64,000 nt of DNA from NCBI GenBank assembly GCA_963841995.1, contig CAWJEX010000006.1, forward strand, positions 34,738-98,737, given 5' to 3'. The translations under genes and the position numbers were made by a program. A model generated the notes under the pieces. The model searched no databases. It saw only the letters and a list, made by a program, of their open reading frames with translations, and was not told the DNA's origin. Below are positions 38,147 through 46,473 of the stretch, one piece after another (the stretch's first letter is position 1; each line of letters begins with the position of its first letter). Origin of the DNA: DATDPM01 sp963841995 (lineage in GTDB: Bacteria; Pseudomonadota; Alphaproteobacteria; DATDPM01).

Positions 38147-39690
38147 GCGATCACCTCCAGGCTGGAGGCGGGCTCGACGGCATGGACTGCCGCCAGCACG
38201 TCATAGGCGTTGAGCGGCACGAGAGGGACCTCGATCACCGGCACAGACCCCGCGGTTGGCCCGAACCGCTCGCGCAGCACCGCCAGATCCGGCAACCGGC
38301 CGGCGTCGAGTTCCGCATTGATCGCGGTGGCCAACTCGGCCTCGCAGCTGCGGTCGTGCGCCAGCGCCAGCAGCTCGACCGTAACCTTGCATGCCCTTTT
38401 GTCGCCAGCCTCGGCGCGCAATGCCTCGAATGCCCGGGCGTAAGCGGGACGCGGGAACAGCTGGCTGCGGTAGACCAGATTGAGCAGCGCCATCGGCTTC
38501 TTGCGGAGCGCGTGGATAACGTGCCGGTAATCGACAATATGGCCACCCTTGCTGTTCGAGAGCGGCCGCCCGCGCTGGAGCGTCATCATCGGCGTCGAGC
38601 CAAGGAAGCAGTCGAGCCTGTCGTCGTAGAGGTGTATCCGCAGTCGATGGCCGATCAGGCGCGATGGCGCCGTGTAGAAGACGCGGCGCAGGATAAAGCC
38701 GCCGCTGGAGGTGACGGTGACGATTTTTTCTTCGTAGTCGGCGGTGCGACGCTTGGGCAGTTTGGCCAGGCTCGGCCGCTCCAGCTCGATCCGCTTGCGG
38801 GTGTGGGCGTTACGCCGACCGACGATCTCGTCGATGAAGCGGCGGTAGCCGTTGAGATCGTCGAAGTCCCCGCTCCCGCGCAAGAGAAGCGCATCTTCCA
38901 TCGCCCTCTTGAGATGGCCGTGCGCGCTCTCGATCGAGCCATTCTCGTGCGCGACGCCAAGGTTGTTGCGCGTCGGCGTCATGCCGTAGTGGCGCATGAG
39001 GGCATGATAGCGCTGGGTCAGGTCTTCCTGAGCGTTGCGGTCCAGATTGCGGAACGCGGCTGACAGGCTGTCGCTGCGATGCTCGTGCGGCACGCCGCCG
39101 AGCGCCCACAACGCATTCTGCAGGCCCTCCGCCAAAGCGACGAAGCTTTCGCCGCCGAGAACGACGTGAGCGTGCTCAAAGCCCGAGAACGCCAGTCGGA
39201 AGTGGTAAAGCCGATGGTGTAGCGGCACGTCCGCGATCGTGATGCCGAGCGCGTTCGTGTCGGTGAAGTCAGAGAGGCCGAGACGGCCGGGCTCGTGTTC
39301 CTGTCGAAAGATGACGTCTTGCTCCGGCCCGGCCAAGGCGCGCCAGGCCCGCATGCGCCGTTCCAGCGTGCGCCGGATGCCAGGGCTGATCTCGGGATGG
39401 CGGCGCCGGATCTCTTCGAGAACGGCAATGGCGCGGATACCGGGTGCAGCCTTCAGGATCGGCACGATCTCGGCGTCCCATACCGCGGCGAGCGGATCGG
39501 GCCGGCGACGGCTGCGCGGCTTCTTCTTTTGAGATGGCAGGCGCGGATCGTTCTCGATCCGGAAACCGGTCGCCGGCGAAAAGCCGGCTTTGGCGGCGGC
39601 AACGTCAGTGCCGTGGGTCTTTCGGTAAATCATATACAACCTCATCTGGTGATCGGTTATGGGGAGGCCGGGCAAGGTCTGATCCCTCAA
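38143..39690 (-). CDS. istA: IS21 transposase IstA
   Basis: This 515-residue DDE transposase has an N-terminal helix-turn-helix (TDVAAAKAGFSPATGFRIEN), a DDE core (DFTDTNALGI first Asp, HRSDSLSAAF second, HENGSIESAHGHLK with Glu) and a C-terminal beta-barrel. The start TTG 39690 is uncertain; ATG 39645 gives a shorter N terminus. It appears complete. Confidence 0.92.
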   Translation of the reverse strand: MRDQTLPGLPITDHQMRLYMIYRKTHGTDVAAAKAGFSPATGFRIENDPRLPSQKKKPRSRRRPDPLAAVWDAEIVPILKAAPGIRAIAVLEEIRRRHPEISPGIRRTLERRMRAWRALAGPEQDVIFRQEHEPGRLGLSDFTDTNALGITIADVPLHHRLYHFRLAFSGFEHAHVVLGGESFVALAEGLQNALWALGGVPHEHRSDSLSAAFRNLDRNAQEDLTQRYHALMRHYGMTPTRNNLGVAHENGSIESAHGHLKRAMEDALLLRGSGDFDDLNGYRRFIDEIVGRRNAHTRKRIELERPSLAKLPKRRTADYEEKIVTVTSSGGFILRRVFYTAPSRLIGHRLRIHLYDDRLDCFLGSTPMMTLQRGRPLSNSKGGHIVDYRHVIHALRKKPMALLNLVYRSQLFPRPAYARAFEALRAEAGDKRACKVTVELLALAHDRSCEAELATAINAELDAGRLPDLAVLRERFGPTAGSVPVIEVPLVPLNAYDVLAAVHAVEPASSLEVIA

Positions 39691-39867
39691 AGATTGAGAT
39701 GAATCAGAAACTAACCCGGTCGCTCACAACCGCCAGACGAGTTTCGAAAAACCCGCCGCCGGGGGTGGACTACCGTCGGTCGGGCTACGCCCTCCCTCCT
39801 TCAGTCCACCCCCGGCGCATTCTCATCCTGATTGACGCTGCCCTCTCACCTTGATTGTCGCCGGGCA

Positions 39868-40857
39868 GTCCACCGCCCGGCTCGTCGGCATGGAGCGCGC
39901 GACGCCTGCGAGCCCATGCTTGTAGCCCGGCGCGGACGCTGCGTTGGCAGCGAGAACAGCAAGGCTGTCGCTTGGCGTGACAAAAAAGCTCCGTCCCAAG
40001 ATCATGTTCCGATCGCCATCGCCATCGGAGGCGGCGCCGAGATCCGGCGCGGAGGGACCGTTCATCTCGGCGACGAGTTCGGTCGCATGAACGAGATTGG
40101 GATCAGGATGGATGCCGCCGAAATCGGGCAACGGCTCTCCATTGACCACTGTCCCCGCTGGCGCGCCCAAACGCCGCTCGAGGATCTCGCGCGCATAGGG
40201 CCCTGTCACTGCATGCATAGCATCGTATCGCAGCCGAAAGCGAGCCGAAGCGAAGAGCTCAGCGATAGCGTCGAAATCGAACAAGGTTTCCATCAGCCGA
40301 GCGTAGTCTTCGACGGGATCAACGACCTCGACCGTCATTCCGCCAAGCAGCCGTGGCCCCAGTCGGTCGATCTCCGTATCCGCGGCATCAATCGTCCGGT
40401 ACGTAGCGATCTCTCGGCTGCGGGCATAGATCAACTCGGTCACGCTCTCCGCCACGGGGCCGCCATTCGCGCCGTTGTATTTCACGCCGAAATCGCCCGC
40501 CGCTCCTCCCGGATTGTGGCTCGCGGTCAGGATTATGCCGCCGACCGCGGCGCGGCATCGAATGAGGCAAGAAGCTGCCGGCGTCGACAGGATGCCGCTC
40601 TGGCCGATCACAACCTTTCCAAATCCATTGGCGGCAGCCATCCGGAGAACGGTCTGGATCGCTTCGCGATTATAAAAGCGGCCGTCGCCTCCGAGGATGA
40701 GTGCCTTGCCTTGATGGGCGGGCAGACAGTCGAAGATGGACTGGATGAAGTTCTCCAAGTAGCCATTGACGCGGAAAACCGACACTTTCTTCCGCAGTCC
40801 GGAGGTGCCCGGTTGCTGGTCCGGGAAGGGCTTGGTGGGCACGATCCTGATCTGCAT
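39868..40857 (-). pseudogene. pgm: Phosphoglucomutase, N-terminal part (gene split by IS21)
   Basis: Phosphoglucomutase interconverts glucose-1- and glucose-6-phosphate, linking glycogen to glycolysis. This part starts MQIRIVPTKPFPDQQPGTSG and contains the active serine loop ILTASHNPGG, the metal loop AASDGDGDRNM and PTSRAVD at the break. The frame then runs into the IS21 end. ATG 40857 is the family start. The gene lies in the glycogen cluster on the minus strand. Confidence 0.9.
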
Positions 40858-41867
40858 CTTTTTTCTTCCCAATTGATCTGTGCCTTGAAGCTGCTGCTGG
40901 CTGCAAGGTGTCTGAAGGCGCCCGTGGCTCCGGATCTGGCCAACGACATACGCGACGCAGCCCGCAACTCGCTACCTTGACTTTGCCGGCGCACGGTGGT
41001 TGCGCGGACGTTCCTCAATAACAGCTGCGATGTCGTCCGAAAGCGAAAACTCGGCGCGCGCCGATCCGAGACGTCCAGTCCTTCTTCACGTCAAGGACCC
41101 TAGGCGCCGCGTCGAGCGCCGACCTTAATTCACATCAATCCTTCCACTTCGACTTGTGAGAATACGCCGGCAATGTTGGCTCTGACTCAATCTCGGTGCA
41201 GGTCGGTAACATGATGTGGGTTTTACCCTCTAAACATCGAGAGCGTGCTTCAGTGAGCAGTATACCCGCTCATGGTGCTGTTCAATCACGCTCTGGTCAT
41301 ACAAGGCCAGCATTGGCAAGTCGTTTTGCTTACAGATAGAACACGTCTAACCTGTCCCTCAAGCGCGACTCGGCGGATTCGACGGCCTTCCGCTAAAGGA
41401 ACTCTCAATACAGCGCCCGCGATCTGCGCGTGGACGTAGCGTGAGCTGGTCCAATAAAATGGGACAGGTTGCTAAGGCGTATTCCGTCGGACAACGGAGG
41501 AGTGCGAGATGGCGAAACGGTGGAAGAACTCAAGGCTCGGGCAGTGGCGGAACCGCTGGGGGAAAGAAGACGATCCAAGAGATTGCCTGTGGTAGGGACG
41601 CGGCTTTGATCTCCAGTCAATATAGAACAAAGAGTTATGGCGCCAATCGGCGTCGAGACCTTGGGCCGAATCACAATTCGGTTGTCATGCTTTCGAGCCA
41701 AGCCCATGAGTGACGTGCGTCTTAATCACCACCAAATCGGCGCTCTCGGACGTGCCCGGAAGGATTTTGACTCGCGAAGAAAACCTCGCGCCCGCTGGCG
41801 CGGTTCAGCCTTGCCGGAAAAGCGAAATGGCCTCAAACTTAGCTTTTGACAGTGGCTGAAACGGGCA
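40858..41867. other. Long region without recognisable genes
   Basis: This kilobase contains only short frames without family resemblance and some A+T-richer patches (about 41.15-41.35 kb). A piece at 41445-41600 looks like eroded coding DNA but I cannot name it. The right end holds the leader of the aldolase gene. Confidence 0.4.
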
Positions 41868-42809
41868 ATGTCGGATGAAAACGATGACATGAAAATCACG
41901 AGACGCGTGCAAGAAATCCTCGCCAACTACGAAGGCGAATGTCCCGGAACCAAGACCAATCTCGCCCGCATCCTCATGCACGGGCGTTTGGGGGGCACCG
42001 GCCATGTGGTGATCCTGCCGGTGGACCAGGGTTTCGAGCACGGGCCGGCGCGGAGCTTCGCGCCCAATCCGCCCGCCTATGATCCGCAGTATCATTGGAA
42101 GCTGGCAATCGACGCCGGGCTGAACGCCTTTGCCGCGCCCTTGGGAATGATCGAGGCAGGCGCCGATAGTTTCGCCGGCGCTGTTCCGGTGATCCTTAAG
42201 GTCAACAGCGCCAACAGCCTGTCCCACGTCAAGGACCAGGCTGTGACCGCGTCGGTCAAGGACGCGCTGCGCCTGGGCTGCGTCGCCGTCGGCTTTACGA
42301 TCTACCCCGGCTCCGACGATCAATACGAAATGATGGAAGAGCTGCGCGAGATCGCGCGCGAGGCCAAGGATGCCGGGCTTGCGGTTGTGGTGTGGTCGTA
42401 TCCGCGTGGTGGCGAGCTCAAATCCGAAGACGAGACGGCCATTGACATCGTCGCCTATGCTGCGCAACTGGCGTCGCTGCTCGGCGCGCATATCATCAAG
42501 GTGAAGCCGCCGACCGAACACATCGCCCTGGACGCTGCGCGCAAGGTCTATCAGGCGCAGGGCATCGACGTTTCGACGCTCGAGGCGCGCATCCGCCACG
42601 TCGTCCAGTCGGCCTTCGACGGGCGGCGCATGCTGGTGTTCGCGGGCGGCGCCGCCAAGGATCTCGCCGGGCTCTTGACCGAGATCCGCGCGGTGCGCGT
42701 CGGCGGCGGCACCGGATCGATCATCGGCCGCAACACCTTCCAGCGGCCGCGCGAGGAGGCCCTCGCCATGCTGGATCAGGTGATCGACATTTATAAGGGC
42801 AAAGCCTGA
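41868..42809 (+). CDS. Class I fructose-bisphosphate aldolase (DhnA type)
   Basis: This 313-residue Schiff-base aldolase cleaves fructose-1,6-bisphosphate in glycolysis. It matches the DhnA/FbaB type: LPVDQGFEHGPARSF near the N terminus, the substrate Lys in HIIKVKPPT, and the phosphate site FAGGAAKDL with VGGGTGSIIGRN. It is complete. The exact start among ATG 41868 and ATG 41889 is open because no strong ribosome site is visible. Its stop overlaps a thiE stub, as in genomes where fba and thiE are adjacent. Confidence 0.9.
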   Translation: MSDENDDMKITRRVQEILANYEGECPGTKTNLARILMHGRLGGTGHVVILPVDQGFEHGPARSFAPNPPAYDPQYHWKLAIDAGLNAFAAPLGMIEAGADSFAGAVPVILKVNSANSLSHVKDQAVTASVKDALRLGCVAVGFTIYPGSDDQYEMMEELREIAREAKDAGLAVVVWSYPRGGELKSEDETAIDIVAYAAQLASLLGAHIIKVKPPTEHIALDAARKVYQAQGIDVSTLEARIRHVVQSAFDGRRMLVFAGGAAKDLAGLLTEIRAVRVGGGTGSIIGRNTFQRPREEALAMLDQVIDIYKGKA

Positions 42810-42922
42810 GCACCCCCTGCCGCCTTTATCTGGTACCACCGACGGCGCTCGAGCCGCCGGCATTCGCGGACACGCTTGCCCGTGCGCTCGCTGCCGGCGA
42901 CGTTGCTTTCATTTGGTCCTGA
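42806..42922 (+). pseudogene. thiE: Thiamine-phosphate synthase, N-terminal stub
   Basis: The frame beginning with CTG 42806 reads STPCRLYLVPPTALEPPAF and DTLARALAAGDVAFIW, then stops. This is the start of ThiE, where CLQLR would follow. The CTG sits where an ATG overlapping the aldolase stop (ATGA) is expected, so the start codon also seems mutated. Everything after residue 36 is gone, replaced by insertion-sequence debris. Confidence 0.6.
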
Positions 42923-43111
42923 CCCAGCAATTTGGTCCGGGATCAACGCGATTTTTTCTGGCTTTTTTGGCTTTGGAAAGGTCAGTGTCACACTCAGTGC
43001 ACCTCTCCAAGGTCAGCCAGAGCTCTCCGTTGAGCAGCGCTCCATCCAATAATTGAACGCAGAAATCAACTAAACTCAGCGTCTTTTTGAATTGGCAGCA
43101 GGCCAATGGGG

Positions 43112-43267
43112 TCAAAGTTCGTCGCCGGATCACAGATAGTGGAAGAGACGCTGGCGCCCGGGGCGTCAGCATCGATTGTGGCGCGGCAGCATGATGTGAA
43201 TGCCAACCAGCTGTTCATGTGGCGGCGCCAGATACCGGCGCGGAGAATTGAGCAACGGAACATCTGA
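43112..43267 (+). mobile_element. IS66 TnpA-like remnant
   Basis: The frame reads IVEETLAPGASASIVARQHD and VNANQLFMWRRQIPAR. This is the helix-turn-helix of the IS66 accessory protein TnpA (ARxHxVNANQLFxWRR). It is cut at both ends and no TnpB or TnpC follows. It lies in the debris that replaced the thiE gene. Confidence 0.6.
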
Positions 43268-43282
43268 GGGGGCTCTCGTTCC

Positions 43283-43387
43283 GCAATCTCGGAGATCGAA
43301 ACCGGAAAGAAGCCAGGCTCGCTTAAGGCGATGGTTGATCTCGCTGAGGCGCTCCACGTCGCCGTCGAGGATTTGGTTCGAAAATAA
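43283..43387 (+). pseudogene. XRE-type helix-turn-helix fragment
   Basis: A frame without start codon reads AISEIETGKKPGSLKAMVDL and AEALHVAVEDLVRK before a stop. It is the second half of an XRE-family DNA-binding domain. The recognition-helix start is lost. Confidence 0.55.
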
Positions 43388-43587
43388 TCACGCACGGTTA
43401 AATTTAGATCGCGCCTCGGATGCCTTCGTCGGTCCGTTGTCGCTAATATCCTTTTCCGGGCGCAAATCCTCGAGCCGCGTTTTCCACTCCTGCGATGACA
43501 GCGCCAAGCATTGTTGTTGAGCCGGTTCCAAAGGGACTTTCTGGTGTTTCATATTGGAACACCGGCAGTAGCTTGCAGTGACTTGAA

Positions 43588-43986
43588 CTAGGCGGCACCT
43601 TCCTGGATCAAACGCCGCGCGCCTTCAGCCAAGAATTGCGAGCGCGTCATGCCGCGTTGAGTGGCCGTAGCGTCGATTTTGGCGAGCAGACTTTCCTCGA
43701 TCGAGATATTGACGCGCTTCACCGTTTCCGGTTCGTGCGCGGCGACCATGACGAGTGCGACGCGCCGGACATCAGGATCGGTCGCAACCTCCTCGATGTC
43801 GGAGGGAGCGGGTACGGCATGGCCTTCCTCGATCATGCCCTGGATGTAAAGGGCCAGTGCCGCTTCTGCGTCACGCAAGGATTCCTCGGCCGTAGCTCCG
43901 GCACCGACGCAGCCGGGAAAGTCGGGGAACGAAACCCCGAAGTCGCTATCGGCCTCTTTTTCGAGAATAGCTGGATAGAATCGCAT
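43588..43986 (-). CDS. hicB: HicB-family antitoxin
   Basis: This 132-residue protein has the HicB partial RNase-H-like domain (MRFYPAILEKEADSDFGVSF, DFPGCVGAGATAEESL) and a C-terminal ribbon-helix-helix (VKRVNISIEESLLAKIDATA, MTRSQFLAEGARRLI) that would bind its operator. It neutralises the HicA mRNA interferase. It follows hicA by 36 bases on the minus strand. It looks intact. Confidence 0.88.
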   Translation of the reverse strand: MRFYPAILEKEADSDFGVSFPDFPGCVGAGATAEESLRDAEAALALYIQGMIEEGHAVPAPSDIEEVATDPDVRRVALVMVAAHEPETVKRVNISIEESLLAKIDATATQRGMTRSQFLAEGARRLIQEGAA

Positions 43987-44022
43987 ATCGGTTCTCCGCG
44001 GGTTCTAAAGTCGGCTCGAAGG

Positions 44023-44211
44023 TCAACGCAGCCGCACCCCCGATTGCCGTTCGATGCTCTTAACCGTGCCAAGCGGCAGATCGCGCTTGGGGTGGGGGAC
44101 GGTCACAAGACCGGGCCTGGTTGGGTGTTTCAACTGGACATAACTACCGGACTGGCGGACCTCGACCCATCCTTCAGCCTTTATTTTCTTAATGATTCCG
44201 CGGCTGTTCAG
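44023..44211 (-). CDS. hicA: HicA-family mRNA interferase toxin, non-standard start
   Basis: The frame gives NSRGIIKKIKAEGWVEVRQS, GSYVQLKHPTRPGLVTVPHP and a terminus IERQSGVRLR. This is the HicA double-stranded-RNA-binding-like fold with the catalytic His in the position of GSHxxY replaced by Tyr (GSYVQ). No ATG, GTG or TTG begins the frame; CTG 44211 corresponds to the normal first residue. Both the start and the missing His suggest the toxin may be silent or inactive. It lies directly before hicB. Confidence 0.65.
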   Translation of the reverse strand: MNSRGIIKKIKAEGWVEVRQSGSYVQLKHPTRPGLVTVPHPKRDLPLGTVKSIERQSGVRLR

Positions 44212-44390
44212 GGCCGTATCGACCTTCTTCGTGTGTATGAATACACATAATCAGGCGCGTGGTCAAGCCTGGATACACACTAATACACATTATAAAGAGA
44301 TTGGAAGGTGCCGGCTTGCCATATGTCTCAAGGGGTTATGAGAGAGTGAGCGATAGGCTATCTTGCTATAAATCATCAAAAGGCTATATT

Positions 44391-44421
44391 ATGAGCGATA
44401 AGAAGGATATCTATCGCTCAT
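44391..44421 (+). promoter_or_regulatory. Inverted repeat covering the fic ribosome site and start codon
   Basis: Arms ATGAGCGATA (44391-44400) and TATCGCTCAT (44412-44421) are perfect complements around an 11-base loop that contains AGAAGGA. The right arm includes the first two bases of the fic ATG (44420). A further half-copy, GAGCGATA, is at 44348-44355. It could be a repressor operator or an mRNA hairpin that hides the start codon. Confidence 0.5.
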
Positions 44422-45571
44422 GGTGTGGAATTGGCAGCAACCGGATTGGCCGAATTTCGCCTGGGATAAAACCCGGTTCGTGAAAGCTGAGGAATGTTTA
44501 CTCGTTGAGGCTGGCGTATTGGTTGGAACGATCAAGCATCTCGGGTCCGAAGATTGCGACCAGTTGACCATCGAGGCAATGAGTACGGAGGCGCTGACCA
44601 CCTCGGAAATCGAGGGCGAGATTCTTGACAAGGCCAGCGTTCAATCCTCGATCCGGCGGCAGCTTGGCCTCGGGACCGACAACCAGCGGGTCGCACCGGC
44701 GGAGCAGGGAATCGCCGAGATGATGGTCGATCTTTACCGCTCCTTCGCCGAACCGCTTTCAGACGACATGCTGTTTGCGTGGCACCGAATGCTGACGGCC
44801 GGCCGGCATGACCTGAAAGATATCGGTCGCTATCGTACCCACGAGGAGCCGATGCAGGTGGTGTCGGGCGCGATTCACGCGCCCAAGGTGCATTTCGCGG
44901 CTCCACCGTCATTGACCGTACCGGCTGAGATGGCGCGATTCATCGATTGGTTCCATCGCACGGCGCCAAACGGAGCCGTGCCGTTGCCTGCGTTGACGCG
45001 GGCCGGAATCGCGCATCTGTATTTCGTCTGCATCCATCCTTTCGAGGATGGTAATGGCCGGATCGGCCGCGCGATTGCAGAGAAGGCGCTCGCGCAAAGC
45101 CTGGGCCATCCGACGCTGACAGCTTTGGCGGCTACCATTCTCCTCAAGCGCAAAGCCTATTACGATGCGCTTGAAGCCAACAACAAGCAAAATGAAATCA
45201 CACCTTGGCTGTCATGGTTCGCGGCGACAGCGATTGAAGCGCAGCGGCGCGCAATCGCGCTCGTCGAGTTCTTGATCGATAAAACCCGCTTGCTCGACCG
45301 TTTGCGCGATCAGCTCAACGAGCGGCAGCAAAAGGCGCTGCTCCGCATGCTGCGCGAAGGCCCGGACGGATTCGAGGGGGGGTTAAGCGCAAGCAAATAC
45401 ATCGGCATCACCGGGGCGTCGCCGGCGACCGCGACACGCGACCTCGCCGATCTAGTTGCCAAGCACGCTCTGATCCGCGCGGGCGAACGTCGCCATGCCC
45501 GCTATCATATCGGCATACCGCTACGGCCCGTCTCGCCGGTCACATTGGACGAACCCGGCGAGCCAATTTAG
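44420..45571 (+). CDS. Fic-domain AMPylase with N-terminal DUF4172 and C-terminal winged helix
   Basis: Fic proteins transfer AMP or similar groups to hydroxyls of target proteins. This 383-residue protein has the catalytic motif HPFEDGNGRIGR (206-217) complete. The inhibitory helix motif TSEIEG (61-66) precedes the Fic core, so it is a class II, self-inhibited type. The N terminus (WNWQQPDWPNFAWD) is DUF4172; the C terminus (LSASKYIGITGASPATATRD) looks like a winged helix. A start-codon hairpin suggests autoregulation. Confidence 0.9.
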   Translation: MVWNWQQPDWPNFAWDKTRFVKAEECLLVEAGVLVGTIKHLGSEDCDQLTIEAMSTEALTTSEIEGEILDKASVQSSIRRQLGLGTDNQRVAPAEQGIAEMMVDLYRSFAEPLSDDMLFAWHRMLTAGRHDLKDIGRYRTHEEPMQVVSGAIHAPKVHFAAPPSLTVPAEMARFIDWFHRTAPNGAVPLPALTRAGIAHLYFVCIHPFEDGNGRIGRAIAEKALAQSLGHPTLTALAATILLKRKAYYDALEANNKQNEITPWLSWFAATAIEAQRRAIALVEFLIDKTRLLDRLRDQLNERQQKALLRMLREGPDGFEGGLSASKYIGITGASPATATRDLADLVAKHALIRAGERRHARYHIGIPLRPVSPVTLDEPGEPI

Positions 45572-45612
45572 ACCGCTATGTTCGTGTTCACAAATTTCGG
45601 AGGGGCTGATTT

Positions 45613-45903
45613 GTGATCAAGAAATTCCACAGCATGAAAAACGCTGGTCGGCTCGTCTTTAGCCATGAGCGGGTGAAGCCGTTCGAAGCCTCTCGGCGGC
45701 AAGCGGAAAGAACACTCGATCGGCTCGAAGCCGCAACTGGCTTGGGCAACATCGCCAACTTCCCCGGGCATCGCCTGAAAAAGTTGAAAGGCGACCGGGG
45801 CGGGACCTACAGCATTCGAATCAACGACCGATAGCCGGTGTGTTTTGAATGGCCGCAAGGATCGCCTGGACCGGAAAAAGTGACAATTGAGGACTATCAT
45901 TGA
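45613..45903 (+). pseudogene. higB: HigB/RelE-type toxin with amber codon
   Basis: The toxin frame starts with GTG 45613 behind GGAGGGG and reads to RLKKLKGDRGGTYSIRINDR, then TAG at 45832-45834. After the stop the same frame continues PVCFEWPQGSPGPEKVTIED, YH and TGA at 45901, exactly as in full HigB proteins (NDRW.ICF...VEIVDYH). The TAG stands where Trp (TGG) or Tyr is usual, so one base change ended the gene. The RNase fold should be lost. The antitoxin follows intact. Confidence 0.78.
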
Positions 45904-45911
45904 GGCTGGCT

Positions 45912-46232
45912 ATGGCACGCAGCGCGATTCATCCGGGCGAGCATTTGGCCGAGGCGATTGAGGCCGCGGGCATCACGGCGGCACAGTTGGCCCGTGACCT
46001 TCAAGTTCCCGCCAACAGGGTGACGGGGATCCTGCATGGCGGACGTGCGATTACGGCCGACACCGCTTTGCGCCTTGGTCGATATTTCAACACGAGTCCC
46101 GAGTTTTGGATGAACCTCCGGCAGCTTTACGAGTTGCGGCGGGCCGAGAAGGAGATTGGCGCAAGCATCAAGACGATCCCCCGCGGCAAGGTGCGCAGGG
46201 CTGCTGCGTCCCACAACGAACCGCATCTGTAA
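45912..46232 (+). CDS. higA: HigA-type XRE antitoxin
   Basis: This 106-residue protein has the HigA start (ARSAIHPGEHLAEAIEAAGI) and helix-turn-helix (TAAQLARDLQVPANRVTGIL), followed by SPEFWMNLRQLYELR, the dimerisation end. It binds its operator and the HigB toxin. It follows higB by 8 bases. It is intact although its toxin carries an amber codon. Confidence 0.9.
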   Translation: MARSAIHPGEHLAEAIEAAGITAAQLARDLQVPANRVTGILHGGRAITADTALRLGRYFNTSPEFWMNLRQLYELRRAEKEIGASIKTIPRGKVRRAAASHNEPHL

Positions 46233-46246
46233 GCGGTTCCGAGAGC

Positions 46247-46309
46247 AGGGCAAATTTAGGTCGGAATCCTTGTTCCAAAAAACGCGGCAAATTCGGGTCC
46301 GAATCCTTG
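46247..46309. repeat. Two imperfect 24-bp direct repeats
   Basis: GGCAAATTTAGGTCGGAATC(CTTG) at 46247 and GGCAAATTCGGGTCCGAATC(CTTG) at 46286 differ at three positions. They lie between higA and the convergent fic gene, next to a long palindrome. Confidence 0.5.
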
Positions 46310-46316
46310 CGTCAAA

Positions 46317-46340
46317 TTTGCTCCAATGAATTGGAGCAAA
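46317..46340. terminator. Perfect 11-bp-arm palindrome, operator or bidirectional terminator
   Basis: TTTGCTCCAAT, GA, ATTGGAGCAAA form a perfect inverted repeat with a 2-base centre. It sits between the convergent genes higA and fic. It lacks a run of T, so a protein-binding site is as likely as a terminator. Confidence 0.4.
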
Positions 46341-46473
46341 AGCTGGAATTATTTGGATTTATCTGGAACAAGAAGTATGTATAATCAAAGCGTTAACGAG
46401 AGACGGCGCGGCATTACAGGGGCAAAATGCAGGCTCATAACCCGATAAAACTTTCTGTTCCGCCGGTCGCTGT

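Larger units (their letters stand above)
37203..39867 (-). mobile_element. IS21-family insertion sequence (2665 bp) inside pgm
   Basis: The ends are imperfect inverted repeats of about 45 bp: CGACAATC, GGTGAGAG and GCGTCAATCAGGATGAGA occur in both. A 5-bp target duplication GTCCA flanks the element (37198-37202 and 39868-39872). Removing the element and one copy restores the pgm frame ...AVD-LVAASLG. A second CGACAATCAATCATC block at about 37319 fits the multiple terminal repeats of IS21. The element carries intact istA and istB in minus orientation, so it may still be mobile. Confidence 0.9.

Noticed and set aside
39444..39854. Plus-strand frame ending RRILILIDAALSP, resembling the pgm flank frame
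   Set aside because: The similarity comes from the inverted terminal repeats of the IS21 element, not from a gene.
44391..44483. 30-codon frame MSDKKDIYRSWCGIG overlapping the fic start
   Set aside because: It could be a leader peptide, but it is explained by the inverted repeat and lacks its own ribosome site.
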